Positions 30,403 through 34,146 of a DNA stretch of 34,146 bases are shown here, one piece after another; positions within the stretch are counted from its first letter, which is position 1; each line of letters begins with the position of its first letter. A model generated the notes under the pieces. It made no database searches, was not told where the DNA came from, and saw only the letters and a list, made by a program, of their open reading frames with translations. The DNA is taken from positions 1 to 34,146 of the forward strand of contig NZ_JAXEXL010000016.1 of assembly GCF_034113385.1 (NCBI RefSeq), given 5' to 3'. This DNA is from Atopobium sp034113385. GTDB taxonomy: Bacteria; Actinomycetota; Coriobacteriia; Coriobacteriales; Atopobiaceae. The translations under genes and the position numbers were made by a program.

Positions 30403-30852
30403 ATGAGCATCAATAAGGTAGTTCTTTCAGGCTATCTCACACGTGACCCAGAGCTTAAAAATTCAACTTCTGGAACAGCAGTTCTATCTTTTGGCATTGC
30501 CGTTAACGAGCGTCGCAAGAACAGCCGCACAGGAGAATGGGAAGACGTACCCAATTTCTTTGATTGCACCATGTTTGGAACACGTGCAGAAGCAATTTCA
30601 CGCTTCATCGCCAAAGGCACAAAGGCCGCCATTGAAGGAAGGTTGCGCTACAGCTCCTGGGAGCGCGATGGACAACGCAGAAGCAAGGTTGACGTAATTG
30701 TAGACGAGATTGAGTTTCTAAGCCGTCAGAATGACTCGCAGCAAGCCACGCAAGCAGCGCCACGACAGCCACAACGCGCACAGACAGCTCCACGCCCGGC
30801 GCCAGCACCGCCACAGGATGCGTATTACGAAGATGATGACATTCCGTTCTAG
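30403..30852 (+). CDS. ssb: Single-stranded DNA-binding protein (SSB)
   Basis: The 149-residue protein starts at ATG 30403, five bases after AGGAG. The OB fold (about 1-108) has the bacterial signature MSINKVVLSGYLTRDPELK, FGIAVNERR, NFFDCTMFGTRAEAISRFI-type residues and KVDVIVDEIEFL. A Gln/Pro/Ala-rich linker leads to the acidic tail YEDDDIPF, which normally binds partner proteins. It protects single-stranded DNA during replication of the phage. Confidence 0.95.
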   Translation: MSINKVVLSGYLTRDPELKNSTSGTAVLSFGIAVNERRKNSRTGEWEDVPNFFDCTMFGTRAEAISRFIAKGTKAAIEGRLRYSSWERDGQRRSKVDVIVDEIEFLSRQNDSQQATQAAPRQPQRAQTAPRPAPAPPQDAYYEDDDIPF

Positions 30853-30862
30853 TAGTTAACCA

Positions 30863-30885
30863 CGTGCGCTCATTATGGGCGCACG
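30863..30885 (+). terminator. Weak hairpin after ssb
   Basis: CGTGCGC (30863-30869) pairs with GCGCACG (30879-30885) over a nine-base loop, followed by CATTTTATT. The T run is interrupted, so it may be only a partial terminator or an RNA processing site. Confidence 0.4.
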
Positions 30886-30906
30886 CATTTTATTGAGGAA
30901 GCATAC

Positions 30907-31632
30907 ATGGTTATTTATGACTCTTTAATTGAGGGGGCGCAAGAGCTAACAGCAGAGCAACAAGGAGCTTTTTACAAGGCGCTCGTTGACTATATCTACT
31001 TCGACACTGAACCAGAGGTAGAGGGTATTGTTGGTGGTATCTTCACGATGGTAAAACCTACCCTTGAAAAGTATAAGAAGCGTTCTTCATCTGGTCGTGC
31101 TGGTGGAAGCAAGCAAAAGGCACAAAAAGATACAGAAGAAGCAAATGAAACAAGCACCGTTAAGCAAAACGACCAAGCAAGCGCAAGCAAACCGTTAAGC
31201 AAAACGACCAAGCAAGTCGAAGCAAACGACATAAGCAAGTCGAAGCAAACCGTTAAGCAAAACGACCAAGCAAGCGCAAGCAAAACTCAAAAAAACGAGG
31301 AAGCTATCTTTGACTCTTCTTCTTATTCTTCTTCTTGTTCTTTTTCTTCTAGGAAGGGGGGTATGGGGGGAAGGAAGTCTTCTTTTTTCCCGCCAACCGT
31401 CGAAGAGGTGCAGGCGTATTGTGACGAAAAGGGATATGCCGATGTTGACCCGCAAAGTTTTGTGAGCTTTTACGCAGCTAAAGACTGGTATATCGGTAAA
31501 AACAAGATGAAAAATTGGCGCGCTGCATGTACAAATTGGCATGTGAGGAACATGCAAAACCGCAGTACAAAGCCAACGCCTACTGATTTTTCGCAGTACG
31601 CAAATATCCCGTTTGAGGTGATGGAAGCATGA
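30907..31632 (+). CDS. Phage replication-organiser protein with repeat-rich linker (DUF6291-like N terminus)
   Basis: The 241-residue protein starts at ATG 30907 after GAGGAA. The N-terminal domain (about 1-60, IYDSLIEGAQELTAEQQGAFYKALVDY, IFTMVKPTLEKYKKR) matches the DUF6291-like start of phage replication proteins. A low-complexity Lys/Gln/Ser linker (about 62-160) follows, containing the 10-residue unit KQNDQASASK at 86-95 and 117-126 and the serine/glycine tract from 137. The C-terminal domain (about 160-216, ending KNWRAACTNWHVRN) is typical of DnaD/replisome-organiser-like phage proteins. The helicase loader is the next gene, overlapping by four bases. DNA repeats inside this gene may form the phage origin. 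Confidence 0.8.
   Translation: MVIYDSLIEGAQELTAEQQGAFYKALVDYIYFDTEPEVEGIVGGIFTMVKPTLEKYKKRSSSGRAGGSKQKAQKDTEEANETSTVKQNDQASASKPLSKTTKQVEANDISKSKQTVKQNDQASASKTQKNEEAIFDSSSYSSSCSFSSRKGGMGGRKSSFFPPTVEEVQAYCDEKGYADVDPQSFVSFYAAKDWYIGKNKMKNWRAACTNWHVRNMQNRSTKPTPTDFSQYANIPFEVMEA
31156..31286 (+). repeat. Direct-repeat array (iteron-like) inside the replication-organiser gene
   Basis: A 26-base unit beginning ACCGTTAAGCAAAACG occurs exactly three times, at 31156-31181, 31191-31216 and 31249-31274. Copies one and three extend to 36 identical bases. A second unit, AAGCAAGTCGAAGCAAAC, fills the interval at 31210-31227 and 31233-31250. Adjoining is a pyrimidine tract (31314-31350; 35 of 37 bases C or T), then two G6 runs. 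The layout resembles lambda ori in gene O. Confidence 0.85.
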
Positions 31633-32360
31633 GCTGCACGCTTTCAGACTTGTTTGCCCGTCATGGCGGCGTAATGCCAAAAGGCGGGTTCTCGATAGAC
31701 GAGATTTACGAGATGAACACCATGACAGACGCTGAGTTCCGTGCGGAATTGCAGGCGCAAGAAGACGCTCACAAGCACTCTCTCAACGAAAAAGCAGGTG
31801 CTGAGCAGGAAGCAAAAAGAACCGCTTTCCTCGAAAAATGCCATAGGTCTGGTATGCCAAAGCGTTTTGATTGTGCAGCTATTGACACTCGCCGAGCGCA
31901 GCTCATTGAGACAACGAACAAGGGTTTTTGGATATGCGGCAATGTTGGTGCCGGTAAAACACATCTTGCTTGCTCGATTTTCAAAGGGTGGCTATATTCC
32001 GGCAAAAACGCTCTGTTTGTGCAAACAACAGCAATGCTTGCGAATTTACGCGATGCTATGAGCAGTAAAGATGAAGTGCAAGCTACAGCTCTCTATGCCA
32101 AAGCGCCGCTACTTGTCCTTGACGATCTAGGCAAGGAAGCACCCACGCCATGGGCGTTAGCAAAAATATTTGAAATCGTAGACACCCGTTATAGCGAGTG
32201 CTTGCCAACTATCGTTACAGGACAGCACATGCCTGAATCATTGGCAGCGCGTTTTGCATCTACCGGTGATAAGGAGCTTGCAAAAGCAGTTGTTTCGCGA
32301 CTTAGTGGCACATGCACGCTCATTAAAGCTGGTGGTGATGATAGGAGGTTCAATGGCTAA
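31629..32360 (+). CDS. DnaC-like helicase loader (AAA+ ATPase)
   Basis: The 243-residue protein starts at ATG 31629 within the ATGA overlap with the previous stop. An N-terminal helical part (to about 75) precedes the AAA+ module: Walker A GNVGAGKTH (104-112), a sensor-like region SGKNALFVQTT, Walker B LLVLDDLGKE (161-170) and a late VVSRLSG with a candidate arginine finger. It matches DnaC/IstB-type loaders that place the replicative helicase on the phage origin. Its close partner should be the organiser protein encoded just upstream, as in other phage replication modules. The lambda analogue is gene P. Confidence 0.88.
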   Translation: MSCTLSDLFARHGGVMPKGGFSIDEIYEMNTMTDAEFRAELQAQEDAHKHSLNEKAGAEQEAKRTAFLEKCHRSGMPKRFDCAAIDTRRAQLIETTNKGFWICGNVGAGKTHLACSIFKGWLYSGKNALFVQTTAMLANLRDAMSSKDEVQATALYAKAPLLVLDDLGKEAPTPWALAKIFEIVDTRYSECLPTIVTGQHMPESLAARFASTGDKELAKAVVSRLSGTCTLIKAGGDDRRFNG

Positions 32361-32757
32361 AGTCGATACACTCCCCGAGTTCTTACGCCCGCTTATGCGC
32401 GGTACATCCGTAAGGCTTGGGCACTGCGCAATATGTGGCAAAACCTATCCGCTCAACCAACACCACATCGTAAGACGAGGTGCAGGAAAGCTCTATCGAT
32501 ATGGCGTAGAAGTGCCAAAGCCTACAATTACCCTTTGCGGCAGTGGCAATACGAGCGGGTGTCATGGTCTGGCACATCAAAACCGCCTGCATTTTCGTTG
32601 GGTAGTATGTGGCGCGAAAGCAGACAAATACGGTCTAGACGTGCTTAATTCCGGGCATTGGGAGTACATCATCTGTGACGAACCGACTAAGTATGCAGAA
32701 GCATTAGAGATGGAAGGTTGGAAAAAATTAAGGAGTGGTAATGATTTCGATTATTAA
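32353..32757 (+). CDS. HNH-family endonuclease
   Basis: The 134-residue protein starts at ATG 32353, after AGGAGG, and overlaps the loader gene by eight bases. Zinc and catalytic residues of an HNH fold are visible: CAICG (about 28-32), NQHHIVRRG (about 38-46), CGSGNTSGCHGLAHQNR (about 65-81). The HHIV His pair and the CHGLAH motif are typical. Such enzymes in phage early regions act in recombination, packaging nicking or attack on host DNA; which one is unknown. A further Cys pair lies in the C-terminal half. Confidence 0.85.
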   Translation: MAKVDTLPEFLRPLMRGTSVRLGHCAICGKTYPLNQHHIVRRGAGKLYRYGVEVPKPTITLCGSGNTSGCHGLAHQNRLHFRWVVCGAKADKYGLDVLNSGHWEYIICDEPTKYAEALEMEGWKKLRSGNDFDY

Positions 32758-32956
32758 CGCTCCTGCGCCAGACCTACCAGACGAACCAGAGCGTCCTAGG
32801 TGTAAACACTGTGCTTACTTCGCCAAAGCTTTGACAGACTACAGCGGTGAGTATGGCGTTTGCACATTTGGCGCTGATTTTAACAGCGAAGGCTTTCTGA
32901 GCGGCTTTGAGCCAACATATGGCAGCCACACATGTGAAGAAGGGTGCTGGATATGA
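32741..32956 (+). CDS. Small cysteine-rich phage protein
   Basis: ATG 32741 follows AAGGAG and overlaps the HNH gene by 17 bases. The 71-residue product has five cysteines (CKHC, GVC, HTCEEGCW) that could bind zinc, with a proline-rich N terminus (NAPAPDLPDEPERPR). Function unknown; it may be a small zinc-finger regulator or nuclease partner. Confidence 0.72.
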   Translation: MISIINAPAPDLPDEPERPRCKHCAYFAKALTDYSGEYGVCTFGADFNSEGFLSGFEPTYGSHTCEEGCWI

Positions 32957-33249
32957 GACGCAAGCCGCGCCCATGGAGCAAAAAAGAAATAGAGCTTATT
33001 AAGCAAGTACATTCTTACGGACACAGCCATTCATGGCCTGGTTGGGAAAAGCTTTTACCAGGGAGAAGCAAAGACTCAATTGGATACCAATACCGACGCT
33101 GCGGCCTCATAAAGAACGGCCGCAAACGATGGGAAGAGTCAGACAACAAAACAATCATTGCAACGCTTGACTTACTTGCCCAAGAGCTAGGTACACATCG
33201 TAAGCACCTCATGGGGCATATAAACACGTTGTACCATCAGTCACGCTAA
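32953..33249 (+). CDS. Myb/SANT-like small DNA-binding protein
   Basis: ATG 32953 overlaps the previous stop (ATGA). The 98-residue protein shows three tryptophans spaced as in a Myb/SANT helical bundle: PWSKKEIELIKQVHSY, WPGWEKLLPGRSKDSI-type residues, and GYQYRRCGL (about 6-55), followed by a second helical half (about 60-98). It resembles the homeodomain-like DNA-binding proteins of phage late-control or replication regions. GTG 32944 is an alternative start with a close AAGAAGG. Confidence 0.7.
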   Translation: MRRKPRPWSKKEIELIKQVHSYGHSHSWPGWEKLLPGRSKDSIGYQYRRCGLIKNGRKRWEESDNKTIIATLDLLAQELGTHRKHLMGHINTLYHQSR

Positions 33250-33262
33250 AAAAGGAGAAACA

Positions 33263-33667
33263 GTGACTACTGATTTAACCAATAAGATAGACCACTTACG
33301 GGTTTTTATTAGTAAACTTAAGCCTTATAAAATTAAACGAAAGCTAGAAGAGCTATCTAATTTATCCAAGCAGTATATTCCCTTGCCAAAAGATAAAAAC
33401 GGCGTTGTCTTTACCGGAGACGAGAAATTTTTTGTTGACCATAGCGGCCATGTGCGCGTATTTGGGGTGCTTAAGTTTCGAAACGGTGAATGGTGGTTAC
33501 ATGATGATGAAATGTGCGGGAATCACCCCGGACGCTGCGCTCACATACAGGATGAATGGGCTGCGCTATACCTCAGTATCAATGGAAATACCCCTAATGC
33601 AGACAAGCTAAAAGCATTTGTCATGCGTTGCAAACAGCTAGCAGCAAACGAAGGAGAGATTGAATAA
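33263..33667 (+). CDS. Hypothetical phage protein (134 residues)
   Basis: GTG 33263 follows AAAGGAG by five bases. The protein has a basic helical N terminus (about 8-35) and a C-terminal part with several Trp and His residues (NGEWWLHDDEMCGNHPGRCAH region, about 73-93) that could bind metal. No family is recognised. It ends one base into the next start codon. Confidence 0.75.
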   Translation: MTTDLTNKIDHLRVFISKLKPYKIKRKLEELSNLSKQYIPLPKDKNGVVFTGDEKFFVDHSGHVRVFGVLKFRNGEWWLHDDEMCGNHPGRCAHIQDEWAALYLSINGNTPNADKLKAFVMRCKQLAANEGEIE

Positions 33668-34146
33668 TGGATAAACCAAAACCACCAATGCAGGGTTATA
33701 AAGCATTCGATAGCGATATGACGTGTCGCGGTTTTCAATACAAGGTAGGCGAAGAATCAATCTACGATGGTAAAATAGATCCTTGCAAGTCCGGGTTTCA
33801 TTTTTGCAAAAATCCAGTGGATTGTTTCGATTATTACGTGTATGACGGCAGCAAAACAGTAATTTGCAAAGTTGAAGCACGGGGCAAAATTAAAACAGAT
33901 GATGGCAAAAAATACGTCACAGATAAGCTATTTATTGTAGAGCAGATACCTTGTGAATATGTATACAATCTCGTAAATATTGGTAGAGATTGTACTGGGC
34001 TGCGCAACAGCGGCGACTGGAACAGCGGCAACCGCAACAGCGGCGACTGGAACAGCGGCAACCGCAACAGCGGCAACCGCAACAGCGGCGACTGGAACAG
34101 CGGCAACCGCAACAGCGGCAACCGCAACAGCGGCGACTGGAACAGC
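33667..34146 (+). CDS. DUF7666-like protein with XNXGX pentapeptide repeats (partial)
   Basis: ATG 33667 overlaps the upstream stop (TAATG). The frame is open to the right edge, 160 residues so far. The N-terminal domain (about 1-110) has GYKAFDSDMTCRGFQYKVGE, CKSGFHFCKNPVDCFDYY and a basic, mixed strand region, resembling the N-terminal domain called DUF7666 in phage proteins. From residue 114 it becomes a perfect pentapeptide array: NSGDW and NSGNR units. The motif fits the XNXGX (Pentapeptide_2) type rather than the A(D/N)LXX type, so a right-handed beta-solenoid is likely. It may be a tail-fibre, host-interaction or surface-decoy protein; the function is not known. Confidence 0.78.
   Translation, partial: MDKPKPPMQGYKAFDSDMTCRGFQYKVGEESIYDGKIDPCKSGFHFCKNPVDCFDYYVYDGSKTVICKVEARGKIKTDDGKKYVTDKLFIVEQIPCEYVYNLVNIGRDCTGLRNSGDWNSGNRNSGDWNSGNRNSGNRNSGDWNSGNRNSGNRNSGDWNS
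34006..34146 (+). repeat. 15-base coding repeat array (NSGDW/NSGNR)
   Basis: Nine full 15-base units from 34006, plus AACAGC at the end, alternate between AACAGCGGCGACTGG (D) and AACAGCGGCAACCGC (N) in the order D N D N N D N N D. The units are identical within each type at the DNA level, so the array has been recently duplicated or homogenised. It continues past the window. Confidence 0.95.

Larger units (their letters stand above)
25093..34146 (+). mobile_element. Prophage or phage-like element, left part (continues past the window)
   Basis: From just after tRNA-Val the gene content changes to phage modules. These are a minus-strand lysogeny block with two HTH repressors, a divergent operator region, then a tightly packed plus-strand early operon. 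That operon encodes excisionase-like, PD-(D/E)XK nuclease, DUF1351, ERF, SSB, replication organiser, DnaC-like loader and HNH proteins, with many ATGA/TAATG overlaps. No structural, packaging or lysis gene and no integrase is seen; these would lie to the right. The left boundary is inferred from the tRNA. It cannot be confirmed without the matching repeat at the other end. Confidence 0.85.

Noticed and set aside
31156..31286. Considered the organiser-gene repeats as a CRISPR array.
   Set aside because: Intervals are short and repeat-like, units are in frame in a coding gene, and no cas genes are near.
33834..34127. Minus-strand frame of 97 residues rich in RLPLLRLPLFQSP repeats.
   Set aside because: It is the mirror reading of the NSGDW/NSGNR array; no start signal and no support.
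34006..34146. Considered the terminal repeats as a CRISPR array.
   Set aside because: There are no unique spacers; the 15-base units are contiguous and coding.

Overview
The window looks like a chromosome segment of a host-associated member of the Coriobacteriia, most likely the Atopobium/Lancefieldella group. This placement is an inference. It rests on the middling GC content, LPXTG-anchored surface enzymes, a PAS-GAF-RsbU partner-switching cluster, and a prophage repressor whose S24-type tail resembles those of coriobacterial phages. It was not tested by any search.

Left part (1-9400): the window opens on the 3' end of an oligopeptide ABC transporter ATPase gene with its terminator, then a small coiled-coil protein and a tRNA-Leu(GAG). 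Next comes a two-gene signalling unit: a PAS/GAF/PP2C (RsbU-like) phosphatase, followed by one polypeptide that joins an RsbV-like STAS domain to an RsbW-like kinase domain. Then follows an ECF-type vitamin/metabolite transporter operon (S component, EcfT, double ATPase) that carries three disabling lesions: a T7 frameshift, an in-frame TAG and a G6 frameshift. A YfcC-type carrier and a single-domain rhodanese lie on the minus strand.

Middle part (9400-25000): this is a host-glycan and surface region. It holds a secreted C1 (papain-like) peptidase with two tandem LPATG sorting signals, a 1-phosphofructokinase, a GT2 glycosyltransferase, a YccF - GT39 - GtrB-like cassette for lipid-linked sugar transfer, a large LPQTG-anchored sialidase, an M18 aminopeptidase and a GH36 alpha-galactosidase-like enzyme. 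The protease and sialidase end in closely similar Ig-like modules, so the two surface enzymes share a C-terminal architecture. Together these genes suggest harvesting and decorating of glycans and peptides at a mucosal surface.

Right part (25093 to the end): a prophage or phage-like element starts at or just after tRNA-Val(GAC) and runs off the right edge. Its order is typical: minus-strand membrane protein, S24-family repressor and a second HTH repressor; a divergent operator/promoter region; then plus-strand HTH protein, excisionase-like protein, small membrane protein, PD-(D/E)XK nuclease, DUF1351 protein, ERF annealing protein, SSB, a replication-organiser protein, a DnaC-like helicase loader, HNH nuclease and small proteins. 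The window ends inside an XNXGX pentapeptide-repeat protein. No integrase is visible. The most interesting points are a lambda-like cluster of direct repeats (candidate phage origin) inside the replication-organiser gene, the repressor that has lost both expected S24 catalytic residues, and the triple-broken ECF operon.
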